Shown: in pieces, positions 1 to 10,395 of the stretch
Numbering within the stretch: the stretch's first letter is position 1
Layout: every line of letters begins with the position of its first letter
Source of the DNA: Strix aluco
Lineage: Eukaryota > Chordata > Aves > Strigiformes > Strigidae
Length of the DNA: 64,000 nucleotides
Direction of reading: 5' to 3'
Assembly (NCBI RefSeq): GCF_031877795.1
Contig: NC_133958.1
Coordinates: 2,542,001-2,606,000, forward strand
The notes under the pieces: generated by a model
What the model saw: only the letters and a program-made list of their open reading frames with translations
Database searches by the model: none
Told to the model about the DNA's origin: nothing
Made by a program: the position numbers and the translations under genes

Positions 1-680
1 CAATATCCGCTGGTTCAACGCTCCCCTGCGAGCAGGGGAAAGATGGAGAGCACTGCTTTCTTGGGGGAGGAGGAGAAAAAGGGGCTGTCACCGCTTTTAA
101 CTCTCACTTTATTCATCGGGCAGCGGAATAAAACCAGAAGTCTTGCCTGCGGTGAATTTTTTTTCCTCCTCTTGCCGTCACGTGGCTCGTGGTAGAGACT
201 GATGTGAGAAAGCGTTGAACTATGTTCATTCAACACACTCGAGCACCAGGCCAACCTTTTTTTTTTCTTGCACCTTCCTGCTTTGCCAACCACTGAAACC
301 TCTTTTCTTCCGGAGTGCGCTCTAATGCATCTGAAAAGGCAGCTAAAGCTCGGGGGGGGGGGGCTGGTGTCACCCACACACCCCCGTGCCTGCCTGGTGC
401 AGGGGCCTCCTCTGTGCACTTAATGCTTGTTTTTTAGAATAAAAATGATGAGTGGTGGGGAAAACAGCATCTCCAGGTGCGACCGCATGGAGCTGGTGCA
501 GCCGCAATCATTTTAAACGTTAATTAACGTGTCACAGACTCGCTCCCAGGTCACTCATAACGCAGCCAGGAGGTGGTGAGGTTCCCCAGGGCTCGCAGGA
601 GGGGCTGCCTGGCTCCAAGGCCCTCACACCCGTCTTCCAGGATCTTAGTGAATCAAATAAGAGCAGATTTATTGTTTTAA
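1..680. other. No recognisable gene
   Basis: This stretch holds T-rich and G-run sequence and no exon that I can support. It may be intron of the plus-strand gene whose last exon lies at 1640-1827, since no promoter-like CpG-rich block separates them. Confidence 0.4.
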
Positions 681-784
681 TTAAAAAAGCCCACTGTAAA
701 GTACCCTAACGGCGAGGGTATAACTGAGCAGGGGGATGGGAAGTGGTGGAAACCCCTTAATGCCAGCGAGGCTGCGGGATCCCA

Positions 785-1485
785 CTTGAATCCCACAGAG
801 CTGTCTGGAAGAGAAGGATCTGGGGGTTCTCATTGACAAGCAGCTGACCATGAGCCAGCAGTGTGCCCAGGTGGCCAAGAAAGCCAACGGCATCCTGGCT
901 TGTATCAGCACTAGTGTGACCAGCAGAAGCAGGGAGGTGACAGTCCCCCTGTGCTCTGCACTGGTGAGGCCACACCTGGAGGGTTGTGTCCAGTTTTGGG
1001 CACCTCAATCCGAGAGAGATCTCGAGGGGCTGGAGCGAGGGCAGAGGAGGGCAACGAGGTGGGGAAGGGCCTGGAGAATAAATCCTGTGAGGAGCGACTG
1101 AAGGAGCTGGGACTGTTCAGTGTGAGGAGGAGAAGGTGAGGGGAGACCTCATCACTCTCTGCAGCTCCCTGAAAGGACGTTGTGGAGAGGTTGGTGCTGG
1201 TCTCTTCTCCCAGGGAATTAGTGACAGAACAAGAGGGAACGGCTTTAAACTGCAACAGGGGAGGGTCAGACTGGACAGGAGGGAAAAATGTTTCCCCGCC
1301 AGAGTGGTCAGAGAGTGGAATAGGCTGCCCAGGGAGGGGGTGGAGTCCCCACCCCTGGGGGTGTTTAAGGGCCGTTTGGATGAGCTGTGGGGGGATGTGG
1401 GGTAGGGGAGAACTTTGTAGAGTCGGGCTGAGGGTTGGACTCGATGATCCCGAGGGGCTTTTCCAACCTGAGTGATTCTGTGACT
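785..1485 (+). mobile_element. CR1 LINE, 5'-truncated copy
   Basis: The text is the 3' end of a CR1 retrotransposon in forward orientation: the end of ORF2 followed by the short 3' UTR that finishes with ATTCTGTG. It is clearly more diverged from the CR1 consensus than the copies at 20.4, 23.0, 31.0, 47.4 and 50.0 kb, so it is older. The left boundary is uncertain and may reach about 720. Confidence 0.85.
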
Positions 1486-1639
1486 AAAGTGGCAGAGCTG
1501 CGTTATTAGGAGGGGAAAAGAAGAATGGGGGGAGAAGGGACTGGAGCTGGAGAAGGGGGTGAGACAGGAGGGTCTTCTCTCCGTGGATGCCCGTCCCTCT
1601 CCCGCTTCGCTCACCGTCTCCCACCTCTCCCACCGCCAG

Positions 1640-1827
1640 GTATGCCGGATTTCCTGGAGAAGCTGCACACAGCAGCCCTGAAAGCCAAAAAGATGGAGAT
1701 CGAAGTGCGGGACTATATGTCTGCCAAACCCCTCGAGAGCGGCGGCAGCGAGGGGAAGGCGACTATGGCAGCCGCCGAGCACAAGAGCGATGGGACCCGC
1801 AGCCCTGCCCAGCTGGAATACGCCTGA
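1640..1827 (+). CDS. Last coding exon of an unidentified gene
   Basis: A good pyrimidine tract ending CCGCCAG at 1639 is followed by about 61 open codons and a stop at 1825-1827. The peptide starts MPDFLEKLHTAALKAKK, is rich in Lys, Glu and Ala like the end of a coiled coil, and ends PAQLEYA. I do not recognise the family. Two bases precede the first full codon, so the exon is entered in a split codon. Candidate polyadenylation signals AATAAA lie at 2557 and 2758. The rest of the gene would lie left of the window or in the first 1.6 kb, with a CR1 copy in the last intron. The alternative is a chance open stretch, but the splice site, the low-complexity-free peptide and the following signals argue for a real exon. 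Confidence 0.55.
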
Positions 1828-3397
1828 GGAGCTGAACCTCCGCTCCTCCGGGGGCTCTGCAGAGGGACCTGGGCCACTGCCGCCGGAGCTTAGGTCAGTT
1901 TTTTCCCTCCCCGTCTCGTCTCCAAAGCTCCGCTCCCTCTCGAGGACGGGGATCCTGTCCCCCGCGCCGTGTGTGTTCGTGGCCAGGCCGATGAAATTTC
2001 ATGTCGTGTAATCATTTTTCTGTACTGGTAAATATTTCCCCTCCCCAACAGGAAAAAAATACCCTAAAAAAAAACATTTTATGGCGGCATGGACAGCCTC
2101 TCCCCACCTTGCCCCCCCCCAGCCTCCCACCGCTCCTTTTCTCATCCATCTTCGGACTCTGCACCCCAAATATTTTTGGGGTCTTGCTTTTGTACCGCAG
2201 CGGCTGGATGAGGATGCTCCACGGCGTGTTTTTTTCCCCCCCCAAAAAGACCCTTCAACCTCCTCAGCTCACGAGGCGCGGGGCGGGGGGGGTGGTTGGC
2301 ATTACTGGTGTGGGCGGTCTGAACTGGGGAAACTGGGGAAAAATGTTATTTTGGGGTGATTTTTCGCTGTTTGTTGTAGGGGAGGGTAGAGCTTGTGGGA
2401 TGGAGGGGGGGGCACCTTTCTGCCGGTGCTAACCCAGCTCACCGTGACCCCCCCCCCGCTGCTGCTGTTTGCTGATCCTGCCAGGTTGTGGCACAATGGG
2501 GGGGGGTCAGCGTTGGCCCCCGGGATTGGGGGAAGCTGTAGGAGCAGCAAAATATTAATAAATCTGTCCCAGCCACAGCCGTGGTGGGGGGGTGCCCGTG
2601 TGCCCCCCGGGATCCTAATTAGCTTCCCCCATTAACGAACCCCTCTGGGGGTCTCACAGACGGGTCCCTCCCCGTCGCCAGGTTGGGGGTTTGTCCCCTC
2701 CAGCAGCGTTAACTGGGGGTTGTGTGTCCCCCCCCCCGCCATTAATCCCCACCTTAGAATAAAATTATCATAAATATTAAAATATAAATATTAATTCCCA
2801 TCTTACAATAAATTTATCATAAATGCGTCACACCCTGATCTCACAGCCCCTATTAACAGCATTAATTAGCCCTTTAATGAGGAGGAGCTTCAGGAGAGGG
2901 ACCCACCTGCCCCAGCTCAAGAATTTTTGGGGGGTTTTCCCCCAGTTTTGGGTTTCTTGGTGCTGTGGCTCCGGGTCAGCACGTGCAGCTGCTCCTTTGG
3001 CTGCTGCCGGGGGGGCAGGGGGGAGGGAAGGGCCCCCCTGTGGTGTGGGGACTTTTGGGGGGGGCAGGGGGGGAACCTTGTCCCCATATGGGGTGTTTTG
3101 GGGTTCAGGTCAGCCCCAAGGGGGGGGGGGGGTTATGGCCCCAAAATGTCCCCACTGAGGTTTTGGGGACATGGGTGGGGTGGGGGTCGGTGGCCGCTGC
3201 GATGGAGGGGAGTCTGGATGCACTTGGGGGGGGTGGGGCTGAGGGCTGGATCCATCCCGGCCCCCCCAGGACCCCTCCCCAGCCTTCCCCCCGCCACCGC
3301 TGTGTGTCCCTCCACCCCCCCATAGTGCCTGACCCCCCCCCCCACCCCGGGTGTTTTTGGGGACACGGAGGGGGGGGGCAGCGGTGGGACACACACC
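1828..3397. other. 3' UTR and intergenic sequence between convergent genes
   Basis: No exon is visible. The first part is probably the 3' UTR of the plus-strand gene ending at 1827, and an A/T-rich patch at 2745-2825 carries AATAAA. The rest is G- and C-run sequence up to the PSD4 polyadenylation signal on the other strand, so the two genes are convergent. Confidence 0.5.
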
Positions 3398-3403
3398 TTT
3401 ATT
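3398..3403 (-). terminator. PSD4: PSD4 polyadenylation signal
   Basis: TTTATT on the plus strand reads AATAAA on the minus strand, 278 bases past the PSD4 stop codon. This gives a short 3' UTR, as is usual in this compact region. Confidence 0.7.
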
Positions 3404-3680
3404 GCACAACGGAGAGCAGCAGGCAGCAGGCGCGGGGAGGGGGCGCAGCGGCGACGCTTGGGGGGGGCTGAGGGGGGGGGGGCTGCGACCCCCCCCATCC
3501 CCCATATCCCTTTTTGGGGGGGGTGGGGCGTCTCCCTGAGTTTCCCCAGCCTTAATCCCAAGCCCTGTGTCCCCCCCCAGGTTGGCTCAATACTGGCGGT
3601 GCCCGAAGGAACCTCGTACCGGGGTAGGGGGGGGGTGCCCCCACCCCCCAATCCCCCTGTCCCCCCCCCCCCCATGTCCA

Positions 3681-6600
3681 TCACAGCAGGTTCTTGTTGC
3701 GTTTGGGGACGATCTTCCTCACCGTCCGGCGCTCGGAGATGTTCCTCTTGACGCGGACGGTGGGGGTGACGGGGGGCTCGGGGGCCAGTGAGGGGCTGGA
3801 GTGGGCTTTGGTCAAGGTGGGAGGATCTGGGGGGGCCACCACCGGCCCTGCTTGGGCTTCCCACCCCTCCAGGTCCTCGCCACCGGCGTTGATCCACGTC
3901 TCCAGCACCTGCACGTAGGTCTCATAGCGGCGTCTCTGCCATGGGAAGATGGGGATGGGGGTGAGCCACCACCATGGGGACATCCCAGTGTCCCCCATGC
4001 CCCATAATGGCGTCTCTTCCATGGGGAAGACAAGGATGGAGATGGGCCACCACCATGGGGACGTCGCAGTGTCCCCCATGCCCCATAGTGACATCTCTGC
4101 CATGGGGAAGACGAGGATGGAGATGGGCCACCACCATGGGGATGTCCCAGTATCCCATAACAGCATCTCTCCCATCAGGAAGATAAGGATGGAGATGAAC
4201 CACAACCACGGGGACATTCCAGTATCCCCCGTGTCCCCTGTGGTGCATAATGGCATCTCTGCCATGGGGAAGATAGGGATGGAGATGAGCCACCACCATG
4301 GGGATGTCCCAGTGTCCCCCATGCCCCATAGTGGCATCTCTGCCATGGGGAAGATAAGGATGGGGGTGAGCCACCACCATGGGGATGTCCCAGTGTCCCA
4401 TAACAGTGTCTCTTCATGGGGAAGACAAGGATGGGGGTGAGCCACCACATGGGGACATCCCTGGTGTCCTTTATGTCCCCAGTGTCCCATAACAGTGTCT
4501 CTGCCATGGGGAAGGTAAGGATGGAGATGAGCCACCACCATGGGGACATCCCCAGTGTCCTCTGTGCCCCATAGAGGCATCTCTGCCATGGGGCAGATAA
4601 GGATGGGGGTGAGCTACCACCAAGGGCACATCCCAGTGTCCCCCATGTCCCATAGTGGTGTCTCTGCCATGGGGACGACAAGGATGGAGATGAGCCACCA
4701 CCATGAGGACATCCCTGGTGTCCCCTGCATCCCATAGTGGCATCTCTGCCATGGGAAGACAAGGATGGGGGTGAGCCACCACATGGGACATCCCTGGTGT
4801 CCTTTATGTCCCAGTGTCCCATAACAGCATCTCTGCCATGGGGAAGGTAAGGATGGAGATGAGCCACCCCCATGGGGGACATCCCATGTTCCTGCTGTCC
4901 CATATAATTAAATTAACGAGGAATTAAGCAGCCCCACCTCGTAGAGGAGATACTCCTTCTTCAGGCGGTACTCGTCCAGGTCGCGGGCTCGTCCCCGCTT
5001 CTCGGGGAGGTTGCGTTGGTGCTCGAAGAGCTCGTCGGCCACCCGCCTCCATCCACGCCTCGTGGGAGCGGTGCTGCTCCTCCTGCCCATGGGGAGAAGG
5101 GTGTGGGGGGGTGATGGACACCCATGGTGGCACCCACCCCCCCTCCAACCCTGATCCGGCAGCGGGGGGGCTCACCGGGGGGCTGCGGCTGGGGGCGGCG
5201 GGGAGGATGGGGCGGACGAAGCGGCGTTGGGAACCGACGGCGGCGGGGAAAGGGGGCGAGGGAGAAGAGGGCGGCCACCAAGTTGATGCGGGAGATCCAG
5301 GAGAACATCTCCTCCGGCGTCCTGCGGAGCGAGGAGGTCATGGGTGACATCATCACCCGTGGGGACATCTCTGTGTGTCCCCCACTCCCTGCGGTCACTC
5401 ACGGGGCTTGGAAGAGGAAAGACGCGCCAGTCGGCCGTCTGCAGGCGGAAAACGTTGGGGCGCTTGGTGTATTTGCTGGCGCGCTCGGCCAAGGCGTGGT
5501 GGACCCCAAAGGCTCCTCGACCTCGGGTCCCTCCTCCTCCTGGGGGGGCCGGGAAGGGTCCCGGTTCAGGGGACGGCGGGGGGTCCCCGTTCGCCCCCCC
5601 GGTTTGAGGAAGTAGAGGACTGTCCCCTTTAGCACAGCCTGGAAGGGTTTCCAGCCTCGTCTGCCCCATGGCGCTGCGGGAGAAGTTGGGGGGTGGGGTT
5701 GGACCCCAAAGTTGGACCCCAAAACACACCCACCCCCCCAAAGATGAGACACCCCCCCCCTCATGGCTCCAATAGACCCTGGCGTTGCGCCCCTCCCCAC
5801 CAATGAACCCCAAATCTGTCCCGTACATGCCACCCCACCCCCCCCCCCCGTCTCCGTAGACCCCAGCGGACCCCAGAATTACCCTCCTGAACCCCAAGAG
5901 AGGCTGAGAGACCCCAAATCTGCCTCCCTGGATCCCAAACCAGCACAGATCTGTCCCCCACCCCCCACCAGGCCCCAAGAGACCCCAAATCATCTCCCAG
6001 ACTCCACCCCAAATTTGCCCCTCCTGGCCCCAAAATATGCCAAATCTGCCCCCCCCCCCCCCAGCCCCAAAACACCCCAAATTTGCCTCCCTGGCCCTGA
6101 AACACCCCAAATGTGCCTCCCTGCATCCCAAAACACCCCAAATCTGTCCCCAGTGGACCCCAAAACACCCCAACCCTACCACCCCCCCCAACCCTAAACA
6201 AATCTGCTCCCAGACCCCAAATCTGCCCCCTCGGACCCCAGATCTGCCCCCCCTGGATCCCCCATCACCCCAAATCTGCCCCCCAGGCCCTGAAACACCC
6301 CAAATGCGCCTCCCTGGATCCCAAAACACCCCAAATCTGTTCCCAACAGACCCCCCCAAACCTACTCCCCCGACCCTAAACACCCCAATCTGCTCCCAGA
6401 CCCAAGAGACCCCAAATCTGCCCCTCCTGGCCCCAAAATACCCCAAATCTGCCCCCCCTCCGGGCCCCAACAGCCCCAAATCTGCTTCTGTGGATCCCAA
6501 ACCACCCCAAATCCCCTCAGGGATCCTCCAAAACCCCCAAATCCCCCCACAGGACCCCCCAAAATCCCCTAATCTGACCTCAAACCACCCTAAATCTGCC

Positions 6601-9600
6601 CCCCTGAACCCCAATCCCCCCCCGAGCCCCCCCACACTCACTTTTCTTGCCATCAGCCTCAGCCAGCACCTTCCTGGCCAGCCAGCCCCGGCGGTAGATG
6701 ACAGCCCCGGCCCCCCCCGGCAGGTCCAGGAAGGGGTTACTCTTCTTACGGCCGGGGGGGGCCAGGCTGCCCCCCCCACCCGCCTCTTCCTCCTCCTCCT
6801 CCTCCTCATCCCTACGGGGTGCTCAGCATCACAGGGTGCCCCCCCCACACCCCATATTCCAGCCCCCCCCCCCATAACCCCATACTCACACTGCCCACGC
6901 CAGCTTCTCGCTGCGGATGGAGCCGTATAGAGCCTGCAAGGGGGAAAAAATGGGGGTTTTGGGGGGTCCAGGGGGTATCCCCCCCCCATTTTCCAGCCTC
7001 GCAGACCCCCCCCCCCCCCAAATACCTTTAGCTGCTCCCTGGGGAAATCCTGCCCATCCATCATCCCACTCAGGTTGGCCACGAATTCGGCGCTGGTCAT
7101 GGCACGGCCGAGGCGCTGCGGGAGCGGGGTGGGTGTGTGGGTGCCCCCCCCCCCATAATTTTGCACACCCCCCCCCCCCCAAAAATGCCGGGTGTGGATT
7201 TTAAGGTGGGGTGGGGGATGTCTCCCCCTTTTCCTCACCTGCCCATTGGAGGTCGGTGTTCAGCAGCATGATGGCACACGTCAGGGAGTGCACGGCGTCT
7301 GGGGGGGGGGGGGGGGGGGGGTCGGGGGGGGGGGGGGGGTCAGAATTGGGGTGTCCCCCCCCCCACAGGTGAGGACACCCATCCCCGTGAACCCCAATGG
7401 GTGAAGCTGGGAGTGCCCACAGCGCTGGGAGGGGAGGGGAGATGGGTGGGGAAACTGAGGCGTGGTGTGGGGTTGGGAAGGGGGGGTTATGGGGGGGTCT
7501 GGGGGGGCCCCCCCCGGTCCCTCGCAGGGTCTCACCCGGGGAGGGGAAGGTGCCGGGGTTGCAGCGATGGTACGCCGGGGAGAAGTGGCCGAGGATGCGC
7601 TCGCGCTCCTGTGTCTCCCCCGTCAGCACAGCGCCTGCAGGAAGGACCTGGGGGGGCCCCCCCCGTGATGGCAGCGGGACCCCCAAAACACTGAGCCCCC
7701 CCCCCCCCGACCCCATGCTGGTTGCGCCTCTGCCCCCAGAATCTGCTCCACGCCCCCCCCCCCCAGACCCCAAATCACCCCAACAGCCCTAAAACTGCTC
7801 CCCCCCGACTCCAACAGACCCCAGTGTTGTGCCCCCCCTCCTGCCCTGGGACCCTAAATGGTCCCACATCGCCCCCCCCCCCGCCCCAGGCAGCCCCCAA
7901 AATTCTCTCTGTAGACCCCGACAGACCCCAAAATTACCCTTCTGGGCCCCAAGAGAGGCTGAGAGCCCCCAAATCTGCCCCAAAACACCACCAAATCTGC
8001 CTCCCTGGATCCCAAACCAGCACAAATCTTCACACACCCCCCCGGCCGCAAGAGACCCCCAAATCATCTCCCAGACTCCAAAACACCCCAAATTTGCCCC
8101 TCCTGGCCCCAGATATGCCAAATCTGCCCCCCCCCGGCCCCAAAACACCCCAAATTTGCCTCCCCTGGCCCTGAAACACCCCAAATGTGCCCTCCTGGAT
8201 CCCAAAACACTCCAAACCTGCCCCCCCTGACCCTAAACCACCCAAAATCTGCTCCCAGACCCCAAGAGACCCCAATCTGCCCCCTGGATCCCTCATCACC
8301 CAAATCTGCCCCCCTGGATCCTCCATCACCCCAAATCTGCCCCCATCACCCCAAATCTGCCCCCCTGGATCCCCCATCACCCCAAATCTACCCCCATCAC
8401 CCCAAATCTGCCCCCCTGGATCCCCCATTACCCCAAATCTGCCCCCATCACCCCAAATCTGCCCCCTGGATCCTCCATCACCCCATTATCTGCCCANNNN
8501 NNNNNNNNNNNNNNNNNNNNNNNNNNNNNNNNNNNNNNNNNNNNNNNNNNNNNNNNNNNNNNNNNNNNNNNNNNNNNNNNNNNNNNNNNNNNNNNNNNNN
8601 NNNNNNNNNNNNNNNNNNNNNNNNNNNNNNNNNNNNNNNNNNNNNNNNNNNNNNNNNNNNNNNNNNNNNNNNNNNNNNNNNNNNNNNNNNNNNNNNTGCT
8701 CCCATCCACAGGCATGAACTTGGGTGAGATGGTCCCATCTGTAGACACGTGGAAGGTGCTCTCGTACGTGGATCCGTGGCCCCTGGTGCTCGTGGAAGAT
8801 GGTCTCATCCATGGCCATGGACTTGGGCGAGATGTTCTTATCCACGGGGCATGAACCTGGGTGAGATGGTCCCATCTGTAGACACGTGGAAGGTGCTCTC
8901 GTACGTGGATCCGTGGCCCTGGTGCTCGTGGAAGATGGTCTCATCCATGGCCATGGACTTGGGCGAGATGTTCTTATCCACAGGCATGAACCTGGGTGAG
9001 ATGGTCCCATCTGTAGACACGTGGAAGGTGCTCTCGTACGTGGATCCGTGGCCCTGGTGCTCGTGGAAGATGGTCTCATCCATGGCCATGGACTTCGGTG
9101 AGATGTTCTTATCCATGGGCATGAACCTGGGCGAGATGGTCCCATCTGTAGACAGGTGGAAGGTGCTCTCATACGTGGATCCGTGGCCTTGGTGCTTGGG
9201 CGAGATGGTCCCATCCGTGGCCATGGACTTGGGGTGGGATGCTCCCACCTGTAGGCACGTGGAAGATGCTCTCACATGTGGCTCCGTGGCCTTGGCACTC
9301 ACTCAAGACGCTCCCACCCGTGGGCACGAACGTGGGCGAGACGTTCTCCTCCGTAGACCCAGGGCCACGCCACTGGGCTGAGACGCCCCACGCCATGGCC
9401 GCGCTCCCAGCCGTGGCCCCGTGACCGCGGTGCAGATGTCCTGGGGTGGGGGGTGTCGGTCGCCGCCGTCCGTCTGTCCCTCGATGGCTCCCTCCAGCTC
9501 CCAGACACACAACTGGGCTTGCGCCAGGCTGGCCCAGAAGACGTCGGCGCCGGCGGGTGCCACAGCGGGTGCCACGGCGGGGGGGGTCACCCCTTTGGCA

Positions 9601-9692
9601 CCCACCCCCGAGAAGACGATGGCGTCCTGCGCCGCCAGGACCCCGGCAGGGGGTGGGGGGTGGCGGGGGGTGGGGGGCCCCGCCGGCTCCAT
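3681..9692 (-). CDS. PSD4: PSD4 (EFA6B), ARF6 guanine-nucleotide exchange factor
   Basis: PSD4 loads GTP on ARF6 at the plasma membrane through a Sec7 domain and binds phosphoinositide through a PH domain. Exons, 5' to 3': 9692 into the gap; 7634-7536; 7298-7239; 7115-7026; 6933-6890; 6811-6642; 5673-5403; 5321-5176; 5082-4938; 3935-3681. The first exon has the PSD4-specific [16 protein letters not shown] block. Sec7 shows [10 protein letters not shown], whose Glu after Gly is the catalytic finger, then NTDL-HGQ and [12 protein letters not shown] runs from TPWGRRGWK to [11 protein letters not shown]. The C terminus has [10 protein letters not shown], a coiled coil and VKRNISERR, all as in mammalian PSD4. 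The start of Sec7 is missing and probably lies in the N gap. Single-base shifts occur near 7633 (-1), 7246 (+1), 5515 (-1), 5415 (+1), 5230 (+1) and 5045 (+1). The first exon also changes frame several times. The start ATG at 9690-9692 is inferred. Confidence 0.92.
3940..4905 (-). repeat. Minisatellite of about 81 bp with repeated splice acceptor
   Basis: About twelve units of 72-89 bp fill the last PSD4 intron. Each holds, on the sense strand, a pyrimidine tract, CCATGGCAG and then a 13-base near-copy of the first bases of the last exon (AGATGCCACTATG against AGACGCCGCTATG). Many unit lengths are multiples of three, so the array is open in frame with the last exon. Confidence 0.9.
5760..6610 (-). 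repeat. CCCCAAATCTGCC-type intronic minisatellite, copy 1
   Basis: Short units around CCCCAAATCTGCCCC with TCCCTGGATCCCAAAAC variants fill the PSD4 intron between the exons ending at 6642 and starting at 5673. The sense strand is G-rich. Its unit order matches the array at 7795-8270. Confidence 0.9.
7735..8496 (-). repeat. CCCCAAATCTGCC-type intronic minisatellite, copy 2
   Basis: The same repeat family as at 5760-6610 lies upstream of the first visible Sec7 exon. It degenerates at the right end into a 25-30 bp unit (CCCCATCACCCCAAATCTGC) and runs straight into the N gap, which suggests that the array caused the assembly break. Confidence 0.9.
8497..8696. other. Assembly gap (200 N)
   Basis: The run is exactly 200 N, a placeholder length. 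The missing sequence should hold the rest of the large first PSD4 coding exon and the exon or exons for the start of Sec7, because neither is found elsewhere. Confidence 0.95.
8700..9220 (-). repeat. PSD4: 135-bp tandem repeat inside the PSD4 coding exon
   Basis: Nearly four units with period 135-137 bp (starts of GGTCCCATCT at 8731, 8868, 9003 and 9138). On the minus strand each unit encodes 45 residues, for example [16 protein letters not shown] and [17 protein letters not shown]. Each unit is itself four weaker sub-repeats of 11-12 codons built on D-x-T/N-I-S/F. The plus strand is also open in one frame, but PSD4 runs on the minus strand. The array continues into the N gap. Confidence 0.85.
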
Positions 9693-9844
9693 GGCGCCGT
9701 GCCCGCCGTTACGGCTGCCCACCCGCCGCCGCGTGCAGGCAGCTGCCCGTCCTGCCCGGTGTCACCGTGCCCGGTGTCATGGCCGTGGGTCAGCCCTGGG
9801 TGGGGGGGGAGCAGGAGGAGAGGGGTGGTGGGTGGGGGGTGCCT

Positions 9845-10395
9845 GAATTGGGGGAGGGAGAAGGGAGGGAGGGAGGGAGGAGAAGGGAGAGGGAGCGAGG
9901 AGAGAGGGAAGGATGGAGGAGGGAGAAGGGAGGGAAGGAGAATGGAGGAAGAGGAGGGGAGGGAGGGAGGGAGGAAGGAGGAAGAGAAGGGAAGGAGGGA
10001 GGGAGGAAGGAGGAAGAGGAAGGAAGGGAAGGAGGGAGGGGAGGAAGGAGGAAGAGGAAGGAAGGGAAGGAGGGAGGGAGGAAGGAGGGAGAGGGAGAAG
10101 GGAGAGAGGGAGGGAAAAAGCAAGGAAGTGAGGGAGGGAGGGGAAAGGGAGGGAGGAGGAAGAAGGAGGGAGGAAGAGAGGGAGGGAAGGAGAGAGGAAG
10201 GAGGAGGGATGAAGGAAGGAGGGAGGGAGGGAGGTGGAGGGAGAAGGGATGAAGGGAGGGAGGCGGGAGAGAGGGAAGGAGGGAGGAGGAGGAGGGATCA
10301 GAGGAGGAAGGAGGGATGGAAGGAGGAAGGAGGAGGAGGAGGAGGAGGAGGAGGAGGAAGGAGGAAGGAGGAGGAGGAGGAGGAGCAGGGAGAGC
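9845..10395. repeat. Polypurine tract (GGAGGGA/GGAA)n, about 550 bp
   Basis: The plus strand is almost only G and A over about 550 bases, ending in a (GGA)n stretch at 10325-10390. It lies just upstream of the first PSD4 coding exon. Long mirror-like purine tracts can form triplex DNA. Confidence 0.9.

Noticed and set aside
5172-7238. 688-codon open frame on the minus strand
   Set aside because: It runs through introns, minisatellite and several PSD4 exons in mixed frames. The low-complexity GGADLG-type text is repeat translation, not a protein.
8749-9381. 210-codon plus-strand frame (MDLGEMFLS repeats)
   Set aside because: It is the antisense of the PSD4 coding repeat. The minus strand has the gene context and the flanking PSD4-specific block.
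3681-9692. PSD4 as a pseudogene
   Set aside because: All visible key residues and splice sites are kept, and the same type of homopolymer shift occurs in essential DDX56.
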